Below are positions 34,434 to 42,308 of a DNA stretch of 64,000 bases, piece after piece. Below the pieces are notes generated by a model that worked only from the letters and a program-made list of their open reading frames with translations, searched no databases and had not been told where the DNA came from. Numbering within the stretch: the stretch's first letter is position 1; every line of letters starts with the position of its first letter. The position numbers and the translations under genes were made by a program. Source of the stretch: Halomonas sp. KG2 (GTDB lineage Bacteria > Pseudomonadota > Gammaproteobacteria > Pseudomonadales > Halomonadaceae); contig CP098528.1 of the NCBI GenBank assembly GCA_030440445.1, positions 124,001 through 188,000 of the forward strand. Reading direction: 5' to 3'.

Positions 34434-34952
34434 TTAATGAACGCCAGAGGCAGCGACCTTGTGGTTAGTGTAACGGCTGATACACCAACATAGCACTGCC
34501 CAAATAATGGCCTGTGCCGGCAGTAACCAGGGGGCTAAGCTAACGCCGGTGAGCGCTGCGCCGCCAACATAGGACAGTGGCCCGCTGACTGCACCGCAGA
34601 CCGCCGCAATCATTGGGTGTTGCCACAGCCAAGCAAGCGAGTGAAATACCAGCGTTGCAAACAGCGGCCATAGCATCCAAAGCCACAGTGGCAGTAAGCC
34701 AGCCACCAAGGTGTCTTCACCGAAGTCGAAACCTCCAGCCAAATGGAGGCCTCCGTCTAACGCCAACCCCAATAGTGCAAATACACCAATAAAACGCCAT
34801 TCGCCGGGCTTGGCGCAGCGCCAGAAATGCCAGCCTAGCAGCGCACTCCCTATAATGGCAGCTACCCATGATCCACCCAGAACGCACAGCAGCCAGCCCA
34901 CTTCGAAGCGTAGTACATTGAACAGCAAACCGTGCCAGCGTGGGCTAGCCAT
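34434..34952 (-). CDS. DUF2878 membrane protein
   Basis: This 172-residue protein has about five or six hydrophobic segments and no soluble domain; its residues are rich in Trp, Leu and Gly. It matches my memory of the DUF2878 family, whose genes commonly accompany cfa, DUF1365 and photolyase genes. Its ATG follows the stop of the cfa-like gene directly (no gap), so it is the last gene of the operon. Function is unknown; a role in membrane lipid modification or in transport is only a guess from context. Confidence 0.75.
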   Translation of the reverse strand: MASPRWHGLLFNVLRFEVGWLLCVLGGSWVAAIIGSALLGWHFWRCAKPGEWRFIGVFALLGLALDGGLHLAGGFDFGEDTLVAGLLPLWLWMLWPLFATLVFHSLAWLWQHPMIAAVCGAVSGPLSYVGGAALTGVSLAPWLLPAQAIIWAVLCWCISRYTNHKVAASGVH

Positions 34953-36221
34953 TTATAGTGCGCCCGTTAACGGTTCGGGTTTGGCAGCTGGTTTGGCCAG
35001 CAATAAGTGGCACGTACCAATAGAGCGCTCAATAAAGCCTCCCTCGCAGTAGCACAAATAGTAACGCCACATACGAATAAACCGTTCGTCGTACCCTTGC
35101 TGCCTTATCTGCTCTAGGCTGGTTTCAAAGCGATGTCGCCACTCGCGTAGAGTGCGGGCATAGTGCTGGCCAATTTCATCAAGCGCTACCACGTTCAGTG
35201 AGGTTTTGCGCATCACGCTGGTTAGCATGGCGTGATGAGACGGCAAAAAACCACCGGGGAAAATATAGCGCTTAATAAAGTCCATATCCCGCTTGGCTTC
35301 TTCAAACCGTTGGTCGCGGATAGTGATGGCTTGCAGCATAGCCTGGCCATCGTCGGTCAGCAGGCTGTCGACCTTTTCAAGGTAGGTGTTCAAATACTGG
35401 TGGCCGACGGCTTCAATCATCTCAACAGAAATCAGTCGATCGTAGCGACCTGTCAGCTCACGATAATCCTGCTTTAGCAGGGTGATTTTATCGTCAAGTC
35501 CCTCTTCTTTAATACGCCGGGCGGTATGGGCGTACTGCTCTTTAGAAATGGTGGTGGTCGTGACATGGCAGCCACGAGTTTTGGCGGCGTGTATTGCAAG
35601 ACCACCCCAGCCAGTACCAATTTCTAGCAAGTGGTGTTCTGGGCGTACATCTAGCTTTTCGAGCATGATGTCGAGTTTGTAGGTAGACGCTTCTTCCAAG
35701 CTGGCTTCTGGATAAGGGAAAACAGCGCTCGAGTACATCCAGTGGCGTTGATCAAGAAACGTGGCAAACAGGTCATTGCCAATATCGTAGTGTGCCGAGA
35801 TATTACGCTTTGAACCGGAAAGGCTATTGCGTTGGAAGCGATAGGCAGCGCCAAGCAGCCAGCGGGTGAAACGGGCGCTTCCATTTTCCATTTTACCGTT
35901 TACGTGATCCAGATTGGCCGCAAACAAACGCACCAAGGCCACTAAGTCATCAGCATCCCAGTCGCCATCCATATAGGATTCAGCTGCGCCCACTGTGCCG
36001 CCAAACGCGAGCCTTTTCCAGGCGCGGGAGTGACGAATCACGACGGTCACCTGAAGCGGCCCTGCTTGACCCAGGTGGTGACACTGGTTGCCTTCAATCA
36101 AGGTGATACGGCCACCCTGGAAGGCATCTAATTGAGTCATCAGGCGAGGCTTCAACCAGCGAGTCAAACGATCCTGGTTAACCGGTTGTATGTCAGGGGG
36201 CGTAGAACGCAGGGTCGTCAT
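34953..36221 (-). CDS. cfa: Cyclopropane-fatty-acyl-phospholipid synthase-like methyltransferase
   Basis: The 422 residues show the Cfa layout: an N-terminal lipid-binding part, then a SAM-dependent methyltransferase with LLEIGTGWGGLAIHAA, ISVEMIEAVGH, FIKRYIFPGGFLPS and a C-terminal CYCEGGF block that includes the position of the catalytic Cys. Cfa adds a methylene to cis double bonds of membrane lipids. In this operon context (amine oxidase, DUF1365) it could instead be a related lipid methyltransferase, as has been shown for relatives in alphaproteobacterial singlet-oxygen responses. It overlaps DUF1365 by four bases. Family assignment is firm, exact product less so. Confidence 0.9.
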   Translation of the reverse strand: MTTLRSTPPDIQPVNQDRLTRWLKPRLMTQLDAFQGGRITLIEGNQCHHLGQAGPLQVTVVIRHSRAWKRLAFGGTVGAAESYMDGDWDADDLVALVRLFAANLDHVNGKMENGSARFTRWLLGAAYRFQRNSLSGSKRNISAHYDIGNDLFATFLDQRHWMYSSAVFPYPEASLEEASTYKLDIMLEKLDVRPEHHLLEIGTGWGGLAIHAAKTRGCHVTTTTISKEQYAHTARRIKEEGLDDKITLLKQDYRELTGRYDRLISVEMIEAVGHQYLNTYLEKVDSLLTDDGQAMLQAITIRDQRFEEAKRDMDFIKRYIFPGGFLPSHHAMLTSVMRKTSLNVVALDEIGQHYARTLREWRHRFETSLEQIRQQGYDERFIRMWRYYLCYCEGGFIERSIGTCHLLLAKPAAKPEPLTGAL

Positions 36222-36982
36222 TTTGAAGTTTCCTTGCGCTTAGGGTGGTTATAAACGGGGATGCGCTTCAGCCAGAGGCGAAACGCTTCAAAATGAATTC
36301 CCGCCACGGTTTTCAGGCTCATCCAGGGCTGACGTGCAAGCGTTGCTAATAGAACGCCGCGTGTCGCTGGCGCAGCCTCTAACGTAAGCGTGGCGTCGAA
36401 ATGGCGCTGCCCGCTTTGCCAGTTTTCCATGTGCAGATAGAGCTGATCGCCGGGTGCGTTGAGCTTCCAGCGGTAGGTCATTCCCATGGGGTTAAACGGC
36501 GATACATGCATGGCTTTATCAAAGCTTGCATGATGGCTATGACGAGCTGGGTCGATCCGACAGGCATAGCAGATACGCTCTTTCCAGGGCATATTAGTGA
36601 CTTCACCAACCACAGCCGCCAGCCTGCCAAGATGGTCATAGGCGTAGTACATCGAAACAGGATTGAAGACCGTGCCAAAGGTGCGTAATTGGGTCAGTAC
36701 GTAAATCTTGCCACTGGGGGCACTACCCAACTGACGCATTAGCTCCTCGCGTACCGCCGTACGCAATGGCTTATCCGTAGGGCCGAGATAATCTTCGCGA
36801 CGAAAGCGTGCTAGTGCTGGCCTTCGGGCACTAAAGCAAGGCACATTGTCAAACAGGGTCGGCAACTCATCCAAGTCGAGCCATGCCATCCAAACGCGGT
36901 AACTGAAAGCGTGCTCTTTAGGAGTGAAGCGACGGTGGCGCAAAGTGCCGCGGTAAATACGCGAGCGAGGCGCGGTAATCAT
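36218..36982 (-). CDS. DUF1365 family protein
   Basis: The 254 residues match the DUF1365 pattern: RIYRGTLRHRRFTPKEHAFSYRVWMAWLDLDEL (only the start is typical to quote), FNPVSMYYAYD, EVTNMPWKER, FDKAMHVSPFNPMGMTYRW. The family is of unknown biochemical role but is nearly always next to an FAD amine oxidase and Cfa, as here; it overlaps both neighbours by four bases, so all three are surely co-expressed. A part in modification of membrane acyl chains is inferred from this context only. Confidence 0.88.
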   Translation of the reverse strand: MITAPRSRIYRGTLRHRRFTPKEHAFSYRVWMAWLDLDELPTLFDNVPCFSARRPALARFRREDYLGPTDKPLRTAVREELMRQLGSAPSGKIYVLTQLRTFGTVFNPVSMYYAYDHLGRLAAVVGEVTNMPWKERICYACRIDPARHSHHASFDKAMHVSPFNPMGMTYRWKLNAPGDQLYLHMENWQSGQRHFDATLTLEAAPATRGVLLATLARQPWMSLKTVAGIHFEAFRLWLKRIPVYNHPKRKETSK

Positions 36983-38334
36983 CCGAGCCCCTCCCCAACA
37001 CTGTTAGTGGGCATCAGGTCATGAGCCGGGAGTGCTGTGGGCGTTGTTGGCGGCGCAGCGGCTTCATCACAACCTAGCGCTTGGGCAACCCGCAGCGCGC
37101 TCCATACCCCATCTTCGTGAAAGCCATTGCGCCAGTAAGCGCCGCAGAAGTGAGTGCGCCGAGCAACCGAGGATATCTCGTCATGGCGCATTTGCGCTGC
37201 CTGTCCTGCCAGTGTGAATTGGGGGTGGGCATAGGTATAACGTCCGAGCACTTTCGCAGGGTCAATGCTGTTGGAATCGTTTAGCGTGACGCAAAAAGTC
37301 GTCTCGGCTTCTTTCAATCGCTGCAGAATATTCATGTTGTAGGTAACAGACACCCGCTCATCTGCTCCCCGACCATCTAAGCGATAGTTCCAGCTAGCCC
37401 AGGCGCGCTGCCGCCGAGGTAGCAGCGAGGTATCGGTATGCAGCACGACCTCGTTATCTTGATAAGGCATGGCGGCAAGAATGTCTTGTTCAGCGGGAGT
37501 CGAGTCACCGAGCATCGCTAACGCCTGATCGGCGTGGCAAGCCAGCACCACATGATCAAAGCGCTGTGTGCCTTGTGCTGTGGTGATCATTACGCCGGTG
37601 GCGTTTCGCTCAATACGCGTCACTGGGGTGTTCAGGTGAATGCGCGCTGCGTATGGCGCTGTCATGCTGGGAATGTAGCGTTTCGAGCCGCCAACTAAGG
37701 TATGCCATTGCGGGCGGTGGTTAACCGATAGCAAGCCGTGATTGCGGAAAAAACGCACGAAGAACGTCAGCGGAAAGGCGCGTAGATCGCCAATGCTCGC
37801 AGACCAAATAGCAGCCCCCATGGGCAGCAGATAACGTCGCTGAAAAGCGTCATCGTAGCCATGTTGGTCAAGGTATTGGCCTAGCGTTGTGTCGCTGGGA
37901 AGCCGCTTGGCCTCTAAGTCAGCCGTTGCTTGTTTGTTAAAGCGCAAGATATCGCGTAACAGACGATAAAAAGCGGGGCTAAGTAAGTTGCGCCGCTGGG
38001 CAAATAGCGAGCCTAGCGTATGGCCGTTATATTCAAAATCAACATTGGTTTCATGCACCGAAAAACTCATTTCGGTGGCTTGGCTAGGCACTTCAAGCGT
38101 TTCTAGTAAGCGTTGGAAATGGGGATAGGTCCAATCATTGAAAACAATAAAGCCTGTGTCGATAGCGTAGGACTTCCCCCCGACCTCCACGTCCATCGTG
38201 GCTGTGTGCCCGCCAAGACGCCCGTCTGCTTCAAACAGAGTGACTTCATGCTGGGAGGATAAGTACCAACCCGCTGCCATGCCGCTAATACCGCTGCCAA
38301 TAATGGCGATACGCTGTGAAGCCATGTTGCTCAT
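36979..38334 (-). CDS. FAD-dependent amine oxidase-family protein
   Basis: This 451-residue flavoprotein starts with the dinucleotide-binding motif IAIIGSGISGMAAGWYLS followed by LFEADGRLGGH, and continues with the typical amine-oxidase-fold stretches (DTGFIVFNDWTYPHF, VVLACHADQALAML). Close relatives encoded next to DUF1365 and Cfa-like genes are thought to act on fatty acyl chains rather than on amines. I chose ATG at 38334, which overlaps the stop of the SDR gene (ATGA) and has AGGAG five bases upstream; the frame is open for 25 more codons but without similarity. Cytoplasmic or membrane-associated. Confidence 0.87.
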   Translation of the reverse strand: MSNMASQRIAIIGSGISGMAAGWYLSSQHEVTLFEADGRLGGHTATMDVEVGGKSYAIDTGFIVFNDWTYPHFQRLLETLEVPSQATEMSFSVHETNVDFEYNGHTLGSLFAQRRNLLSPAFYRLLRDILRFNKQATADLEAKRLPSDTTLGQYLDQHGYDDAFQRRYLLPMGAAIWSASIGDLRAFPLTFFVRFFRNHGLLSVNHRPQWHTLVGGSKRYIPSMTAPYAARIHLNTPVTRIERNATGVMITTAQGTQRFDHVVLACHADQALAMLGDSTPAEQDILAAMPYQDNEVVLHTDTSLLPRRQRAWASWNYRLDGRGADERVSVTYNMNILQRLKEAETTFCVTLNDSNSIDPAKVLGRYTYAHPQFTLAGQAAQMRHDEISSVARRTHFCGAYWRNGFHEDGVWSALRVAQALGCDEAAAPPTTPTALPAHDLMPTNSVGEGLG

Positions 38335-39116
38335 TGTTGCTCCTCTTGACGTCTTGTCATGCGTAGGCCGATATGACGACGCAGCGCAGGCGGTAAAATT
38401 CCTAAACATTTCACCAGATAGGTGAAGCGACGCGGAAAGTGAATATCCAGTCTTCCTTTGACAAGACCGGCAATGATGGCATCGGCCGCTTGGTCCGCGG
38501 TGACTTGCATGGGCATTGGAAAATCATTGCGATCGGTCAACGGGGTTTTAACAAAACCTGGGTGAATGACGCTGACATCAATGCCTTCTTGATTGAGGTC
38601 GAGGCGTAATGATTCCAAAAAGTAACTGATAGCTGCTTTTGAGGCGCCATAGGCTTCGGCTCTGGGCAGCGGTAAATAGGCAGAAGCACTAGAGGTGGCG
38701 GCTAGGCGAGCAGGTTTGCCCTCTTTGCGGGCCGCTCTTAATAACGGCAGGGCTGCTTCCACGCCATACAGGGTGCCAAACAGGTTTGGGGTCAAAACCC
38801 GCTCAATCAGCGCCATATCAAAATGCTGCGCGTCTAGATATTCGCAGGTGCCTGCATTGAATAAGGCAATATCCAGTGCGCCCAGCCATGTGCTGATCTG
38901 CTCACCCGCTGCAAGCACTGCTTGGTGGTCGCTGATATCAACGGGGAGCGAATAAGCATTGGGGTGACCGCCACATAAATCATCTAGCGCCTCTTGGTTT
39001 CGAGCACTAAGCACAACATGGTGACCTTGGGCGATGAGCTTTGTGGCAAGCGCTTCACCAATGCCTGACGTGGCACCTGTGAGCCAAATGCGTTGGGGCG
39101 TTTTCCATGTGCTCAT
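38331..39116 (-). CDS. Short-chain dehydrogenase/reductase
   Basis: The 261 residues form a classical Rossmann SDR: nucleotide motif TGATSGIGEALA near the start, NAGT motif (ALFNAGTCEY), catalytic Ser in SSASAYLPLPRAEAYGASKAA with YxxxK (Y-G-A-S-K), and PGFVKTPL. Substrate cannot be read from sequence. The end is basic and hydrophobic, which could give membrane association. The start is one of two adjacent ATGs; AGGAG favours the second at 39116. It is coupled to the amine oxidase-like gene by a four-base overlap and thus belongs to the photolyase operon. Confidence 0.88.
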   Translation of the reverse strand: MSTWKTPQRIWLTGATSGIGEALATKLIAQGHHVVLSARNQEALDDLCGGHPNAYSLPVDISDHQAVLAAGEQISTWLGALDIALFNAGTCEYLDAQHFDMALIERVLTPNLFGTLYGVEAALPLLRAARKEGKPARLAATSSASAYLPLPRAEAYGASKAAISYFLESLRLDLNQEGIDVSVIHPGFVKTPLTDRNDFPMPMQVTADQAADAIIAGLVKGRLDIHFPRRFTYLVKCLGILPPALRRHIGLRMTRRQEEQQ

Positions 39117-39174
39117 CATGCTCTCCTGTAACGGCCTGTTAGCATGCAACCTGTAGGCAAATAAATGGCATCTA

Positions 39175-39606
39175 TCAGCTAATGCGCCGTTTTAACCAAC
39201 GTATGACACGGCCCATGATTGGTAAGTGTTCATACAACATGGCGCCTGCATCAAAATAGTCGCGGTGATTTGAAACCCGACCATCCTGGGCAAATGTTAG
39301 GGCACTGCAACCCGCGACATAGATCGGTTTTCCCTGGGCTAGTCGGGGATGAACGAACTCCATTGTCCACGTTACAAATGCTTGATTAGCCACCTGTTGT
39401 TGCGTGTGATAAGTAAATTGGCAACGTTCAACGTTTTCGTACATGGTGGCGAAATAGCGCTCTAACGCCGATCGTCCTTCAATATGATGTAGCGGATCGC
39501 TAAAGATAACTTCCTCAGTATATACCTCGTATAGTTTTTCTGTACAGGTATTGTCCAGTTTATTAAAAAAGGCGCAAAAATTCGCCAAAGCTTGGTCGTT
39601 AGGCAT
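39175..39606 (-). CDS. SnoaL/NTF2-like small protein of the photolyase operon
   Basis: The 143 residues have the cone-shaped NTF2-like pattern of the SnoaL family: N-terminal helix, EEVIFSDPLHHIEGRSALERYF, then beta strands ending in RVSNHRDYFDAGAMLYEHLP, and a basic tail (RWLKRRIS). Members are small-molecule isomerases, hydrolases or binding proteins; the reaction here is unknown. ATG at 39606 is preceded by AGGA at good spacing. Proteins of this type recur beside the same lipid-modifying genes in other gammaproteobacteria, so a role in the same pathway is likely. Confidence 0.82.
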   Translation of the reverse strand: MPNDQALANFCAFFNKLDNTCTEKLYEVYTEEVIFSDPLHHIEGRSALERYFATMYENVERCQFTYHTQQQVANQAFVTWTMEFVHPRLAQGKPIYVAGCSALTFAQDGRVSNHRDYFDAGAMLYEHLPIMGRVIRWLKRRIS

Positions 39607-39710
39607 CACGCAGTCCTGTGGTGGTTAAGAAAAATAAGCAAACGATGAAGCGAGGAGAGAGCAGTCGAGCGCTTTGCATCACCGCAGCAGGTGATGCAAA
39701 AGAGAGGGAG

Positions 39711-41123
39711 TTATTTCGAGAGCGCTTTAAAGGCATCCAGGGCACGCTGGCGCGCTGCTTTATGATCAACGATGGGGGCTGGGTAACTCGTTGGGTTCAG
39801 CATGTCCTGGGGCGGCGCATGGCGAGCTTTTTTAGGCAGCGATTTTAACTCGGGCAGCCAATGGGCAATAAATTCACCCTCTGGATCAAAGCGCGTTGAC
39901 TGGGTAGTGGGATTAAAAATACGAAAATAGGGCGCTGCATCCGTGCCTGTTGATGCCGCCCACTGCCAGCCGCCGTTATTGGCGCAAAACTCACCGTCGA
40001 TTAAATGGCGCATAAAAAATGCTTCACCGCGCCGCCAGTCAATCAGTAGGTGCTTACTTAAAAACATCGCGGTGACCATGCGCAGGCGGTTGTGCATCCA
40101 GCCAGTAGTCACTAGCTGGCGCATGGCCGCGTCGACAATCGGATAGCCGGTACGGCCTTCGCACCACGCTTGAAAGCCTTTGTCGTCGTCACGCCAGCGG
40201 AGCTGCTTGGTGTGTTCTTGAAAAGGTTGGTGACGGCAAACCTGGGGAAAGCCTACCGCGACGTGCTGATAAAATTCACGCCAAATAAGCTCATTTACCC
40301 AGCTGGTCAGCCCCGCATCACCATCGGCCAGGTGGCCACCATTTTCGCTCATCACGGCTTGGAGGCATTGGCGATAGGAGATCATGCCCAGTGCCAGGTA
40401 GGGCGAAAGTTCGCTGGTACCGCGAACGTTTGGAAAGTCTCGCTGCTGCTTATAGTGCCGTCCACGAAAGCGTAAAAAACGTTCGAGATTGTCACTAGCC
40501 GCCTCTTCTCCAGCAGGCCATAGGCGTTTATCAACGGGGTCATTATCCAGCGATGGAAGCGCGGGCAGTGGGTCACTATCGATCTCTAGCGGAGATTGCA
40601 CGCCTGGGGTATCACGTAAGGCAAGCTGCTGTGCAGTCACCTGCTTGTGCCAAGCCTTCGAAAACGGTGTAAATACGCCGTAATAATCGCCTTTTCCGGT
40701 CAACAAACTGCCTGGGGCGAAGGCTACGGCGTCATGGTGACCCTGAGCGGTGATCCCTGCTTGTTTAAAAGCATCAAGCACCGACTGATCGCGATGTTGC
40801 TCGTTCAGCGCATATTCATAGTTAAAGTGAAGCTGAGTAATCTGGTGCTCGTGGGCGATATCAAGCAACACCTGGGCCGCTTCATCATAGTGATCAATAT
40901 CACGATGCAAAAGTGGAATATTAAGTCCGTTAATCGACGCTTTAATCGCCGCAACACTGCGTGCCCAGAAGTCGAGTTTAGTCGCCCCATGGCCATGTGT
41001 TTGCCATTGAGCCACGCTACGTAAGAAAACGGCCACCACGGGGCCATTGGCAGCCGCAGCGGCAAGCGCGGAGTTATCGTGAATGCGCAAGTCGCTACGC
41101 AGCCAAACGAGCTGCAGATTCAT
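39711..41123 (-). CDS. phrB: Deoxyribodipyrimidine photolyase
   Basis: Photolyase repairs UV-induced pyrimidine dimers using blue light and FAD. The 470 residues begin with the antenna-binding Rossmann part (LVWLRSDLRIHDN) and end with the helical FAD-binding domain, with ELIWREFYQH, TGYPIVDAAMRQL, TGWMHNRLRMV and NNGGWQWAASTGTDAAPYFR. The usual Trp chain residues are present as far as I can see. It is most like class I CPD photolyases (E. coli 472 residues). It lies 43 bases downstream of the MerR-type regulator gene on the same strand. Identification is firm. Confidence 0.95.
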   Translation of the reverse strand: MNLQLVWLRSDLRIHDNSALAAAAANGPVVAVFLRSVAQWQTHGHGATKLDFWARSVAAIKASINGLNIPLLHRDIDHYDEAAQVLLDIAHEHQITQLHFNYEYALNEQHRDQSVLDAFKQAGITAQGHHDAVAFAPGSLLTGKGDYYGVFTPFSKAWHKQVTAQQLALRDTPGVQSPLEIDSDPLPALPSLDNDPVDKRLWPAGEEAASDNLERFLRFRGRHYKQQRDFPNVRGTSELSPYLALGMISYRQCLQAVMSENGGHLADGDAGLTSWVNELIWREFYQHVAVGFPQVCRHQPFQEHTKQLRWRDDDKGFQAWCEGRTGYPIVDAAMRQLVTTGWMHNRLRMVTAMFLSKHLLIDWRRGEAFFMRHLIDGEFCANNGGWQWAASTGTDAAPYFRIFNPTTQSTRFDPEGEFIAHWLPELKSLPKKARHAPPQDMLNPTSYPAPIVDHKAARQRALDAFKALSK

Positions 41124-41166
41124 GCGATATCCTTATCATCGGTAAGGTTAACTAGCATCCGATATC

Positions 41167-42096
41167 TCAGAGAATTCCCGATTCGCGCAACAAGGGGCGA
41201 AGTCGTGAAATGGCTTGCGGCAGGTCGTCGCCTAACATTTGCACCGGACCGTCACGCAGCTCATTTTCTCTTAATCGTGCCACTTCCCCACACACCCCAA
41301 TAGGAACATTTAACGCTTCTGCTGCCTGGGGAAGTGCGCGACCAATGTAGTCGTCGCTTTCTCGCTGGCCGCTGGAAAGCAGTACCATCGATGAATGCAA
41401 TCGGGATACGGCTTGAGGAAGATCCTCTAGCGCTAATGAACGGTCAAACAGTTGTACGCGGTAGCCTTGTTCACTGGCCATTAGCGCGCACATTAACACC
41501 CATAGCGAACCAGGATCGTCAGGCATCGCGCTTAGCAGGATTAGCGGCCCACGCGTTGCCTGATTGGCATAGTGCAGGCGAATGCCGACCTGGCTACGCA
41601 GAAAGGCTTCAAAGGTGCGGCGCACAAGGTCATCGGGCTGGCTGGCCCATTTGGCTTCCAGGGTAAGAATAACGGGCTGCCAGAGCTCATTAATCGCGAC
41701 GCTTAATGGATAGAGCGCCAGACTCTGATGGTACAGCGCTTCCAGCTTGGGAAGATCAACCGCTTCTATGGTGGACTGCAACAACTGTCGCTGGCTGGCC
41801 CAGTCGCCAGTATTCGGCGAAGGTGTTTCTACTGTTTCAGGTTGATCAAGTAAATCAACTACCTGGCTAACTGGGACGCCGCGGTTTAGCCATTGTAAAA
41901 TGCGCTCAATGCGAGTGATATCGTCTTGTGCGTATAGACGATGGCCCTTGGGGGTGCGTTGTGGACGAATTAAACCGTAGCGACGCTCCCAGGCACGAAG
42001 AGTGACCGAGTTCACACCCGTCAAGCGGGAAACTTCCCTAATCGGATAAAGCGGGGTATCGGGTGGGTGGGTCGCCTTGATGCTCATGGGCGCCAT
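41167..42096 (-). CDS. MerR-family regulator, LitR/CarH-like but lacking B12 ligand residues
   Basis: The 309 residues start with a MerR winged helix (YPIREVSRLTGVNSVTLRAWERRYGL, quoted in part) of the CarH/LitR kind, which has WERRYGL rather than the classic WYER. A helical bundle (about 100-180) and a Rossmann-like domain (about 184-300) follow, the layout of B12-dependent photoreceptor repressors. However, the W-x9-EH motif reads W150...R160-T161 and the lower His ligand region reads PDDPGS (about 193-197) without His, so cobalamin binding is unlikely. It heads the photolyase operon and probably represses it. Start could be 42096 or the in-frame ATG at 42087. LitR forms lacking B12 binding are known from Pseudomonas. 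Confidence 0.85.
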   Translation of the reverse strand: MAPMSIKATHPPDTPLYPIREVSRLTGVNSVTLRAWERRYGLIRPQRTPKGHRLYAQDDITRIERILQWLNRGVPVSQVVDLLDQPETVETPSPNTGDWASQRQLLQSTIEAVDLPKLEALYHQSLALYPLSVAINELWQPVILTLEAKWASQPDDLVRRTFEAFLRSQVGIRLHYANQATRGPLILLSAMPDDPGSLWVLMCALMASEQGYRVQLFDRSLALEDLPQAVSRLHSSMVLLSSGQRESDDYIGRALPQAAEALNVPIGVCGEVARLRENELRDGPVQMLGDDLPQAISRLRPLLRESGIL

Positions 42097-42225
42097 TGCC
42101 TCTTGGTTGCCTGCAAATAAGCGTGCAGGGATCTGTCAATAATTGTCGTGGCGATGCTTCAGCGCCTGACCGGCGGTTTTGCCACATAATCGGGTCGTTA
42201 TTAATCGTATAGATAGCTAAACGCT

Positions 42226-42267
42226 ATTATAGCCACCTTTGTACAACTTGTGGCTTCTGGGTACAAC
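42226..42267 (-). promoter_or_regulatory. Candidate operator-promoter of the MerR-photolyase operon
   Basis: On the minus strand, TATAAT (42231 down to 42226) is a perfect -10. Two direct copies of GTACAAC (plus strand, 42241-42247 and 42261-42267), exactly 20 bases apart, lie just upstream of it. This is the type of TGTACA-like repeat bound by LitR-type regulators. A 17-base-spaced -35 is not obvious, so control by the repeats is plausible. Confidence 0.5.
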
Positions 42268-42308
42268 CTTTCCTGTAGGTGTGGAAAAGTTAAGTTTAAT
42301 TTCTAATT

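Noticed and set aside
39618..39848. Plus-strand open frame of 76 codons next to phrB
   Set aside because: Lies mostly antisense to the 3' end of phrB, with no family resemblance and no ribosome binding site; treated as a shadow of the photolyase frame.
42100..42308. Possible small gene between the MerR gene and the renalase-like gene
   Set aside because: No open frame with a start and ribosome binding site; the region is better explained as the operon promoter and operator.
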